Shown here: positions 12,601 through 24,600 of the stretch, piece by piece
Position numbering within the stretch: the stretch's first letter is position 1
Layout of the letters: each line of letters starts with the position of its first letter
DNA from: Tigriopus japonicus
Lineage: Eukaryota; Arthropoda; Copepoda; Harpacticoida; Harpacticidae
Direction: 5' to 3'
NCBI GenBank assembly: GCA_010645155.1
Contig: CM021317.1
Span: 14,300,695-14,364,694, forward strand
Length of the DNA stretch: 64,000 nt
The notes under the pieces: model-generated
What the model saw: the letters and a program-made list of their open reading frames with translations, nothing else
Told to the model about the DNA's origin: nothing
The model's database searches: none
Made by a program: the position numbers and the translations under genes

Positions 12601-15600
12601 TTCTGCAAATGAGACCCGGCTAGCATTGAGAAGAACACGTATTTCAAATTTCAGCCCAATCGAATGCCGGATTTAAAAGTTATGCCTTCTCAAAGTTACG
12701 TACTGAAGAGAGCATAGAATGAATGAACTCGCCCTTTTGTGGTAAAACGATTACCACAAAAGGGCTAGTTCATTCATTCTCGGTAGGATTCGCACTGTTC
12801 TTTGAGAAAGCATAACTTTTGACTCCGACGTTCGATCGAGCTGAAAATTGAAGTACGTAGTCTACTCGACATAAGAAAGGTCTCATTTGTAGAAGAGCAT
12901 TATTGACTCGTTTCTACTGGAAATCATAATTCTCAGTGCTAGCCTCCCACTCCATGATTCCAGTGCTTCTTGACAGAGGACAACACATTCATTACATTCT
13001 GCTGATGCGATCAGAAAAAAGCCCCTCGAGTATTTTTTTTCTCATAGTACCAAGTCATACAGAAAGAACGAATTGCCATGATTCCATGATTTATTGTCAT
13101 ACGATCCATATTCTGAGAACGCCCCCACGAATCCTACGATACTTCCATGGCAGGAGTTACCAGTGATGTCATGATTTTTGGCGAAAATCATGGCAGAATG
13201 ACAGACATGATCTGAGAAAAAAAAGTTCAGAAGACATGTGTTTCTCATGAGCGTGCAAGGTAGCTAAAACAAAGATTCAGGCCCGGTAATTGCAACTATT
13301 CCTTTCTCATCTGCACAACTTGAAGTTGGAATAGCTTGTTTGTTTGTTTGTTTGTTTGTTTGTTTGTTTGTTTGTTTGTTTGTTTGTTTGTTTGTGGTGG
13401 AGTCAGAACGCAGCTTCGCAGCTGTGATCTGATAGAGGCTATCCACACTTTGGGGATATTGCCGCTCCACTTGGACAAGCTAACAAGCAAGCATTAATTT
13501 TTACCTCACCCTCGGGAATGACCCCAGATTCGCCCATTTAAGCCGTCAAGGGCCGTGACTACTGCATGTAACTTAATACCACAGGCCACTAGGACTCGGC
13601 AAGCCCGGGATCGAACCGGGGCTTGCCTACTTTGCATTGAAAGACAGTTCAACGCTAAATTTTGACTCCAAACAGTTGAGTTTGTAGGTTTGATTTTTGC
13701 ATCGAAAGACGGTTCAAATGCTTAATTTTGACTCCGAAGAGGTTGAGTTTTTGGAGAGTGGCAGTCAGCCGGGATCGAACCCTAGCCAGCCGCACGTCAA
13801 CCCGACGCAGTACGCACTACGCCATGACTCACCCTTTACGTTTAAATAGCAATTCTTGACCTTTTTTTGCAAAAAAGATGTTTCGTTGCTTTGATCTGAA
13901 ATCTCGATACATACATTGGAGGGTTCTTCCGGACTTTTGAATCAGGAATGCCCAATTTTGAATAACAAGATGGCCAGAGGAGATCGGTTCCTGGGGCAAC
14001 TAACTCTAAAATCAAATAATTTGTTTATTTGAAGGTTTCCAATTTCTCCTTTTGTTTTTAAATTACTTTGCAATACTCCTCCACTTACATTTACCATGCC
14101 AATTGCTCTTAAATGCAACATTTTTCGAAATTCTAACCCTTGAAAACGTAAACTTTTTTTTGCAATCATGGACTGCTAACAGCAGCAGGTCTGTAATATG
14201 ATATGGTAATCGCTCCCATTCATTTGAAATTCCATTTTTAGCACTCCATTTTCTTCCGATAAGGTTAAAAAAGTCATTAAGAACCGAAACCCTTTTTGAT
14301 TAATTCGGCACATCTCTTTTTTTTGTTGTTGTTGGATTGCGGATTTTTTATTACCGCCACTAGGAATGGGATTCCCCGAAAAAAAAAATTATCAACACGT
14401 CTTTAACTGAAATTGCACTTTAAGTGATTTTTACCGGTTCGGTTGCCCTTGTGTAACCAAATGTGTTTTTACTTTCCCTTTTTAAATTGAAATCCACTTC
14501 CAAACATCATAAATCAAGCGTGCTCCAAACGCAAAATTTAATCACATTCGATTTTGTCCCAAAATATTGCAATATATGCGGGATTTTTTTTTTACATGTT
14601 TTTTTTACGATTGTTGGGTTCTAGGGTCAGAGGGTTGAGTCTTGCCTGGCCAGCGAAGCCAGCCATCACATTGTTCTAATTTTTCCAATGAGCAATTTCA
14701 AGTCCGGTATCAGACTGGTTCTCCGTCTGTGGGGGTGGATTAGCGTCTAAAAGCTTCTTGGAGAAAGATTCGAAATGCAAATTAAATTATAACTTTTTTG
14801 GTGCATCACATGCTCTCTATGCCCATCAATTTTTAGTTAGTGACATCTAATCACTATTATATCCATGCATTAAAGATCTATATATTCGTATATCTATCAT
14901 ATACATGCACAGATTGGATATTCAGTTCTGTATTGATGTTTTCCAGTGATTGAAGTTAAATAAGTCGCAAGTGCGTAGGTCACGAGGAAAAAAAAGGTCG
15001 CAGGGTAAAGCGGTCACGGTTAAAAGGTCGCAAGGTAAAATGGTCACAGAAAACGCCCACGGTAAAAAGGTTACAGGGTAAAACGGCCATGGTAGAAAGG
15101 TCACTAGGTCAAACGGCCATGGTAGAAAGGTCACAGGGTAAAACGTCCACGGTAAAAAGATCACAGGGTAAAACAGCCACGGTAAAAAGGTCACAGGGTA
15201 AAACGGCCTCAGTAAGACGGTCGCAGAAAAAGATTCCGAAAGATCACGGTAAAAATATGCCATTTTCATTGATATTGCAGTGGGCCGATCTAGAAAGAAG
15301 GGTGTAGTTTTGACTTTAAATTGGGCAGGGGAACAACCTCCTCCACAATCTATCAGATCCGGAGCAAAAAATGTTGGGAATTACATTGTGTTAACTATTG
15401 TGATGAGACCTTTGCCTTGTGTTCCACCCGGTTAATCTGGGTCCATGGAGCACGGCAACCACGAAACAATTGAGGGTCCCCGGGGTCACCCCTTTGTCTA
15501 CCTCTGGAGCTGTGCGGGTCTGTGACCTTTTTATTGTGACCGTTTTACCTTGGGACCTTTTTACCATGACCGGTTCAAGGTGACTAAGTTCGTTTAATAA

Positions 15601-18600
15601 TCACTAGATAGCGTTAAACTTCCAAGTCAACAATGGCAGCACTCCCAGTTCGAAACACCACACTACTTTTGAGCAACATCGATTACTGTCAAGGTTTACA
15701 ATTGCCTGGTCCCACATTTCAAATGTACCCGCACTTTTTGTCTGCTCAACGGTTGCTTACACATTTTATGGCAAAACTCAATCTAGTATTTAATAGAACT
15801 CAATGGCTAAAACAAAACGAACGCATCTTAGCAGCTGTGATCTGATAAGGGCTGGCCTCTCTTTGAAGATATCACCGCTCCAACAACCACCATTAATTTT
15901 AACTTCGCCCACGAAAATTACTGCAGGTTCGCCCATTTAAGCAATCAACGCCGTGACTATTGCATGGAAAATTAATACCAAGATATTTGGCGAAAACTCA
16001 TCCCTTACGGAACGACTGCCTGCCTGCCGTTGTGATCTATTCTTCGCGCCTCCACTTCCTGATTTGAAATGATTGTTCTCTTTTATCAACGCTCTCCAGG
16101 TTTTTTTGCTCTCGCAACCTATGCTTTTTAGATCGAGAACTTTTATCAAAGCATGTCAAATGGCTTTTTGGATCGAACTTTGACTAAAATAATGTCTGCC
16201 ACAAACGAAAAATAATTCACATGAGAAACTGATTATCTTCGGTTGGACAATTTATTCTCGGTGTGCCTGAATTTGCGGAACACTTGCACTTTCAACGTCT
16301 GAGACATTTAGATAGTCATATCAATGAAAACCAACCGGTATAGGCTTGTCAAATATGATATTTTACGAACGGGAACATTCATTCAATGCAGGTGTCAGCA
16401 TTGCAATTGAAAAACTACGAAAATGCTCTGGATGCTGACTGAATTCAACTCACTCCATACGTTCTATGGAGCATATGAAGGATGCCTTTAGAGCATGTTT
16501 TTTCAGGGATGGGTCCGGATCGGCCTTGAGCCGGCTCACTATAGGATAGGATTGGTTCCGAGGTTGGCTCATCGTGAGTCGGACCCAAGAACCAAACCGG
16601 AGTCGGAACCGACCTCTGAGGAGTAGAGATGAAAAAATTGATGAATCGTACTGAGAAGCTCAGCTTTATTGATTTTTCTTCCATTTGTCTTCCAAAATTA
16701 AATTTCGGATTTCAAAACTGTCATTGACCTTGAAATCCGTGATTGCAAGCGCAGTGGTGGTAGATTTTTTTTATATAATACATGGTCCAAATCCCCATCC
16801 GATCCAATCCGAACTCGCATCGATTTGGATCTGATCCAGATCCAAAACTTAGACTTCGGTCCCGAATCGATCCGATTCGACAAGTTGCTGAATCGATCCT
16901 AAACCAGAACCATAAATTTGGGGTGAAACATCCCTAATGTTTTTCACAATATTTTGAACACAAAAGCACCAATTCTTCAAAGTTTTTCAATGTCCCTTTT
17001 CTTGGATCATCGTTTTCAAACTTGGAAGATTGACAAAGGCAGCGGACATTCGCATGGCAAGGTGTAAAAGATTCTTTTTATCACAAAAGTACTTGCATAT
17101 CAGAGGCTAGTTTTTTAGACGCAAAAGATCGATCTCAAGATCGTACTATAGTACTATAAGTCCGATCTTGAGATCGATCTTTGGGTCTTAAAAACTAGCC
17201 TCAGGACTCCTTGTGGTTTTCATTGACCTCAGAATTTGGAAGTTTTATTTGTTTACCTACTAACGACGTTCTACTTTATCTCAGTAATAGACATTTGTAA
17301 ATTAGAAATCACCTCAAGCTCTCCACAAAAACAGTAGGCAGAAAGAATCCAGTTTAATCACGTAAATTACCCTTATTGACTAGGTACGTGTTTCGAGTTG
17401 GGAGTGCTGCCATTTTTGACTCGAAGTTTATTTATGTTTAAAAGGGCAGGTTGTGTTGAACTGCAATAGATGTTCAATTTGATGACATCAAGTGTTTGCC
17501 TAAAGACGGAAGGGCAGCTAGAGATATTTCATACCTAGTTCAGAGTGATGAAACCACAAATTCTGTAATAATGCCTCATCAAAACTTTTTACTACGCTAC
17601 AAAGCAATAAACACCCTACACCAAAAAAACTTGCATCTATTTCATAACACCGAATGTAAAATGAATCAGAGCCAACACAAAATAATATTCTGACACCTTT
17701 GTGATTTAAATAAAAAATGCGGAAATGGTCTTGTTGGTCCAATGGCAAACGGATCGGAATTCAGAGACAAATCCCAGGTTTGGTGATTGCTTCATCTTGA
17801 AGTTCAAATTTTAACGTTCATGACTGATACATATGATCATTTTTTTTCTCATAACTTCAAGTTAGCCATCGTAGATTCCAAATCAATCACAATTGGAGGA
17901 CTGCTTTGGGCAGAACTCACTCACTAAGAAGAAATCACTTTTTCATTGCAGTAAAATGTCCTCAGTTTTCTATGTACTGTCAGCATGACGCAATCAACGA
18001 TTCTAAAAAACTCAATTACTATATGAATCATTTCTCAAAGTCCAGAATCAAGGTGTTTTATCAATTCATATCGTGTAAAGGGAACCAAGAAATAGATCTT
18101 TTGAAAAAATGTAAGAATTAGTCGTTTTTTTACGTTCTAAAATATGATGACAAAACACTTTTCGAAGAAAGTTCATCACACTGGGGAAAAAGCACCACTT
18201 TCAAAGAGGCCTAGCTTGATTTCGAGTTTCATCAGTAGCCATCATTAGTTACACTTTAGGACTTCGAATGTGCAGTGCTGCCATATTTTATGACAGATAA
18301 GGTCTATTGCCTGTTGAAAAGTTTAGTTGTGGTCAACTTTTTGATCCTAAGAACCAAAATGGCAAAACTGCCAAAATCCAACTCGATACTCATGTTGGTG
18401 TACATACCCACTCTCGAAGTGCCTTGGAATGACAAGAAACTTAACCTCAGTAACACGATTTGTTTGTTGCATTAGGGGAGAGCATGACTAATTTGAAGGG
18501 CAAATAATACACTATGTTTTTCTATTAGATGGCGTTGTTGCGCATTTCTTTTGGTGGAGTTTTAGGTTAACACACTTTTCCTCCATTGAAAAAATTGTTT

Positions 18601-21600
18601 TCGATTCCATCATAAAAAACAAATAATAGGTTTTCCTACCATTTTTCAACTGCCATTATGACCACATTACACATTTGGGCACTTTTGGACACCCTTATTT
18701 TTGGACACTTTTGTCCCCACCTGTCCAAAAGTGTCCAAAAATCAAAAGCCCATCCTGTCTCCAAGCCTCAAAATTATGAAAGTAACACTCATTTTTATAA
18801 TATAAAAAAAAAGGTCAGTGCAGTTCTGTCACTGTATGCGTAATGAGTCCCATGCCTCTCACGTTTTTAATGTCATGCCTCTATTGATGTACAGTAACTT
18901 CTTGTACTATAGTATATTCATACAAAGTTCTTCCTTTGGATTTTTTCATTAATTATTTTCATTAAAAAGTTACCTATTTGTTTAACTTTGTAGCTTTTGC
19001 CGTTTAAATTGTCATTAAATATTGTTTTTTAAAGTTCTTATTCATGGCTTTGCATTTAAAATAGCTCGTTTCTTATCATTGTCGTTTAGTTAGTTGTTTA
19101 ACGGCTTCTTAGTTAGCTTGAGTAATCTTGAATTAAGCTTCGGGATGAAATAGGTCTGTTGACTCTATGATAAGTAGAAGAACAAACTTGACTAGCTTTC
19201 TATGATATGTGCATACAAAGAAGCACCCCTATTATTTGAAATATAACAGAAGTTCTGAATGGAATGGCAATTTTCGTTAAAAGCTGAAACTGGCAATTAA
19301 GAGTGAAGAGTCAGTCTTGCTTGAGATTTCGTAGATTTGAGGCTTATACTGTAATCTTGAATTGAGCTGGATTTTCATGACAGCCTAAATCCGATCCTAT
19401 ACGCTCATGTGTCATGTTAAGAGTCCTTATAAATTTTTGAAGATGAATTTCCAACTCCGCAACTTCTTAAAAAATAAAAAAATAAAACATAGAAGACGAC
19501 GCCAAGAACAATCAGTTTCGTGGAGACAAAGGTGCTAAAGCGGATCCCTTGGCCCATTTTCATCGCCCAATCAAAAACATGACAAATTTACCAAATGTGG
19601 AAATTTCAATGGATGAGTGTAATCGGACGAATTCAGTTGGGGATTCTGGGGCCCAAATAGCTAGGGATGCGTCAGAGTCAAGAATAGCCCTCTAAAAAAC
19701 TTTTACAATTTTAGCCAGTTTGGCCCCCAAATCCCCAGCTGAATTAGTTCGACTACACTCTTCCAATCGTTGAAAAGGAGCATCTATGTACAGAACGTTC
19801 CGAAAAGTTTAGGTGCAATAGAAAGGTATCTAATGCTTTTAGTGTCTACAATATAATATTCTTTGGGGCATTCCTGCATTAAGTTCTCCCAATCTCTGAC
19901 CAGGCTTGTTTCACTTGTAATTTGAGTTGTTTAAGGTTGATGGCACCAGGCATCTTTGCCAGCCTTTGCTTCAAGATTGACCAAAGAATTTCAATTGGAG
20001 ACAGGTCAGGTGAATTAGGTGGCCACATAACCCTTGGTCAAAACCCATGCAGGTTATTTTGGCACCACATGCAGAGGACTTGTTGCTCACCATTGTTATG
20101 TCACTTACGTCAAAATACATACATACGTACAATGGACATTCCTGCCTCAAGCATGCCCATTCCACGTCCAAGTGACTGAAGTTCAGAAATATTAGAAAGA
20201 ATTTGTCATGAAAAACAAGGAATCTGCAAAAGCCACAACACCAAAATCCAGAAAGGGATACTACAATCTCAATTTGAGTCCATTCTGAAGGAGTGTGGAG
20301 TCCTGCAATAACAGTGTATCTACTCAGGGAGACCTCTAACTCAGGAATCGACATATGCGGAGCTAGGGCACTTTTTCTTTTAATTTTCGCCGTGAAGGCT
20401 TAATATTATTTTCATTGCTCCTTTGAATTTTCTTTTTCTTTGTGATCGCTTTAATGCAGTAATCTAGAGTTTTTACTTGATAAAATTGCAACGTTCAGGA
20501 AATTCGACTAAAATGAAAGGAACTAAATAAAACTACACGAAAAAGTCTCAGTTTTTCCCACATAACATATTTTGGGACCTCTTTGGATCAACTCAGACTA
20601 CTTTAAGGTTTCCAAATTCATCCAGAAAGTTTTTCTTAGAAAATACTCGAATGCAAACCTAAAGAGTGGAAGAAGTCTTTTCCTCATTATTCAGGGAGGA
20701 AAGTAAAGTTGGCAGAACTGTAGTGCTCGATCTAGTTCGGTAAGAACTTGGACGCGAGGCTTAGTCAGAAATAAGGAGAATGCATATAAGGATGGAATAA
20801 GGTGATCAATGGTCGAACCATTGGTCAACAATTGTTGTTTATTCTGTAAGAACATTGTCGAATAGAGCGCAGCTTACAATCTGCTCCTGATTATGGTACT
20901 TGCATGATGCGACGAGTCGCATCTTGTTGCATCCCTTTTACATCATGGGTTGACTTTCTCTTGATGATGCTTTGGTGCGTATACAGAACAACCAAAAAAC
21001 GTGAGGCTAAGATTGTCTTTTTGATGACGTCACAAGAATTGGTTCGACTTATTTTTTTTATCCTATACTTCTTGATCACTTGTGTTGGAGTGGAATGTGC
21101 GGAAAGCAATGAAGACAATCCGGCAAAGCCTGTGACTTTTAATTGTTTTCCTCTTTTGTAACCTTTCTGGAGTGAAAAAGCAAAACAAACAATTCAAAGA
21201 CGTGCTTCGAAAGGCTAATTTTAGCCCCCTAACGTTCTAAACTTGACATTTCTTCACTTTTTTTGCCCTAGAACTTCAGTACAGCTTGTACTTTTAACAT
21301 GGAACCAAGTCATTTTTAAGATGTTGCCTTAGTCCAAATTGATGACTACGGCCTTTCGGGAAAGGTTGCTAGTGTGCCCATTTTGGGGCTGAAACCTCGT
21401 CATAATTTTAAAACAACAACACACGCGCCTTTAAAGTTCAGGCAAAGGGAACTCGTTAAACCTGCTTTTGCAAGATCTTTCAACAAGAGGTTGAAGCTCT
21501 TCAATTTGTGCCTGTTCTTGCTGTGACATTTAAAGATGCATAAGTTCTGACTTGATTGTTTGATTGAGCTGAAATTGGAAACATGGACTCTGTGAGGTCT

Positions 21601-24600
21601 AAACCCATGGTCAAAGAAAGCTGACCGCAATATTTTAACTCAGGTCTGAATTCCAAATTTTCTTCATAACCGTCGGAGTCCTTCTTTGACGAAGTCTTTG
21701 GCTATCCAGTTTTTTTCTCAAAGCAACGCATGAGACTTGAGGAAACTGAGGAACCTATGTGACTTGCCCTTTTAGTAGCCGTAAAAAGACTTTTTACCGT
21801 ATTGAATTGCGCTTCTCTTGCAAGAAGGAAAAATCTTAATATTCACGCAAGTACTGTTTGTGGACTCAGACTTTGTTTGTGATTGCAGGATTCCTCTGAC
21901 CCGATAAGTGCCCATTGATGCAATATAGTAGAAAATCACAATTTAAAAAAAAACCTGTTAAAGCATAGGTCATGCCAGCATGGCGGTCAAATAAATGAGT
22001 GAGTGAGTTGGTAAAGCCAGGAGGCCCAAAACATCCTCGCCCAGTTTAGGTCATCCTCGTATTCACCCTCCTGTGTTGAAGGATCGATGTGATAGCGGAT
22101 AGCTAACTGCTTCCACGTGAATGAAATCAATGGAGACCTACAGAGGGCTTGTACACCAGGGACCTCGAACTGATGGTGTGGTGGTGGGTGTGTGCATTTG
22201 TGTCAAGATAAGATAAGCGGCTCTTATTTGAGGACTTCACTCCTCTCTTGGTCTCATTAGATTCCATTAAGCTCAGCTGGAAGGAGAGGTCTCAGGCAGT
22301 TGTGACTTTGGAGTGGCATCATCCAGCCTCTCTCCATGCCAGATCTAACTCTTCTAGCTTAGATTGACCCACAACTCACTCACTCACTCATTCACTCATT
22401 TTGGACCTGTCTGGTGTGGAGGAAAAGACCTGGCAGCCTCAAGCTCTGATTCCTGTGGCATTGATCCAGTGGAGAAGTTGTATCTGCACAAGTTGTGAGA
22501 TTCTACTCCTCCGACTGTATCCGTGTGCACAAGCTTTCTCCTGATCTTTGGGATTCCAACCACAATTGTTTGGTTTGTTGCAACTTCAGACACATTTCGG
22601 CTCTTAGAGCAAAGGGTTTTTGGCACTTCTTTTTTTTTGAGATTCATTCGATTATTCGTCAGCGTCAATTTTAATCACGCCATTTGAGTTTCTTCGATCT
22701 GAAGCTTCGTTTTCTTATCAAGACAACTTCTTCATGTAAACGAGATCAAAGCCCTTTCCTTGCCATTCGTCATTTTTTGTGTGTGTTCTGTACGGTAATA
22801 TTCTATTCAAATATTGGGAGACGCCGAAAAAAGTTCGAGTCTTCGTTGGAAGCCAAGATCTTGGGCAGTCGAATTTTCACATGTCAGATCTACCTTCCAG
22901 CTAAGATTTCCAACGGAATCAAAGACACTAGCTGGGCCTTCAATCCAGGCCTTTTTCTCTAGTTCTCTGGGTCAGTGGAGTCATGGAATCTAATCACTCG
23001 ATGAGATTCTATTCCTCCAACCGATTCCGGGTCATTTGCTAACCTTCTATCGCTTATTAATTACGAATATTTATGCTATTCTGATTTGTGTTTTTTGATG
23101 TATAAGACAATAAACGATAGTTTTGTGACAGCATTTACCAAGCCGTTTTGACTTGTTATTCATAGATAGGTCGGTTGCATTAAAATTATGCCATATAAAA
23201 TTGAGGTTACTACAAAAATCTGGATTCATCTCGATCACTACAGGCGTAAAGGAGGTAATCCTTAAGAGCCTTGGGCAAACATGACAGGGAAAATCAATCC
23301 CATTTCACATGGAATGACATCATTTTAAGCTAAAATCAGAGATTTAAGGCTTATCTCTCTTAATGAAGCCCCCCAAAACTCCCACAATTATGTACTGTGA
23401 ACTAATGGACGCATTGTGTGTATATGAGTGAATGTATGTATGTATGTAAACCCCAATCTCGTCCTCCTCCTGTTCTTCATCTTGACATGGGAGTAATTTG
23501 TCAACCTTTGACCACTATTTTGCATTGATAATGATGATATACGATGTATGTATGTATGAAGTATGAACGAGCTGGATGGCTTCAGAGTTCACGAACAACC
23601 TTTGTTTGCTTTCCTAATGAGATTGTGTGAAGCCGAGGGACACGATGATGACGAGTGGCTTGGATAATGTCATAATAATGAATTTTAATGTTTGTCCGTT
23701 TCTCTTTTGCGTTTTAGAATCGAGGCAAAACCCATCCGGAGTACTTTCTGGACTCGAATGAAGGTCGAGAATTCGTTCCCGTGTTTCGACAACTCAGACT
23801 CACTTATATGGGAAATCACAAGATGGACATGGAGCTGCAAATTAAAGGTGATTTGGGGCAATATTAGGGTTTTTGAACGAGGCAATGGCATTGAAAATAT
23901 GCTCATCTTGAATAGTGCCTGTCATTAATTTTTATGAGGGCGTAAATTTTTTTGGATCGAACAATTTTGTTTCAGAAATGTTTAACACACGAGTAGGAGA
24001 GTTGAAAAAATGGGTAGGTAAGTGGCTGTTTTTTGCCAAAGGGTTTTTGCAAGGTTCAGTTTGAGTTTTAATTCTCAACGAATAGTTTTGAAAGGAGTGA
24101 ATCTTGTTTGCACAATCCTCGATTAGCACAATTTTTAAATGAAACTATTCCAGTCAACTCAACTGGGATGTCACAATTTTACTCATCTATTTACACGATT
24201 TAACCATTGACCTACCTATCATTTAATCATGTATATGACTATACATGTACATATTTTATTTTATACTTTTTTGACATGCCTGACATGACCAAGAGTTGCA
24301 ATAAATATTATTATAATTATTGTAATTTATAAATGAAACAGTTTGCAACATTCACACTTCGCTTTTCATTTGCCAATGTTCCAAACCATGCTAGTTTAAA
24401 ACAAGGCGGTTAAGCAGTAAATTGTGAATATATTATGTTTATCACATGATTATAAAATGCAACTCCAAGGTGCCCAAACTTGAGATGTAACCGTTTTAGC
24501 ACAAATGAACAATGGATAGTCTTGGAAAACGACAGACGTTTTCCAGAAAGTTATTGCGAATGAAATTGTCTAATTTAGTAGTTAGACGGGAAATAATGCA

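Noticed and set aside
13264..13490. Minus frames with KQTN repeats
   Set aside because: They translate the TTTG microsatellite tail of a SINE.
14922..15269. 115-residue minus frame with FLPWPFYPVT repeats
   Set aside because: It is the GGTCAC tandem array of a mobile element read in frame.
20904..21161. Possible small secreted or membrane protein
   Set aside because: It has a hydrophobic stretch but no start context, family similarity or splice support; not distinguishable from chance in AT-rich intron sequence.
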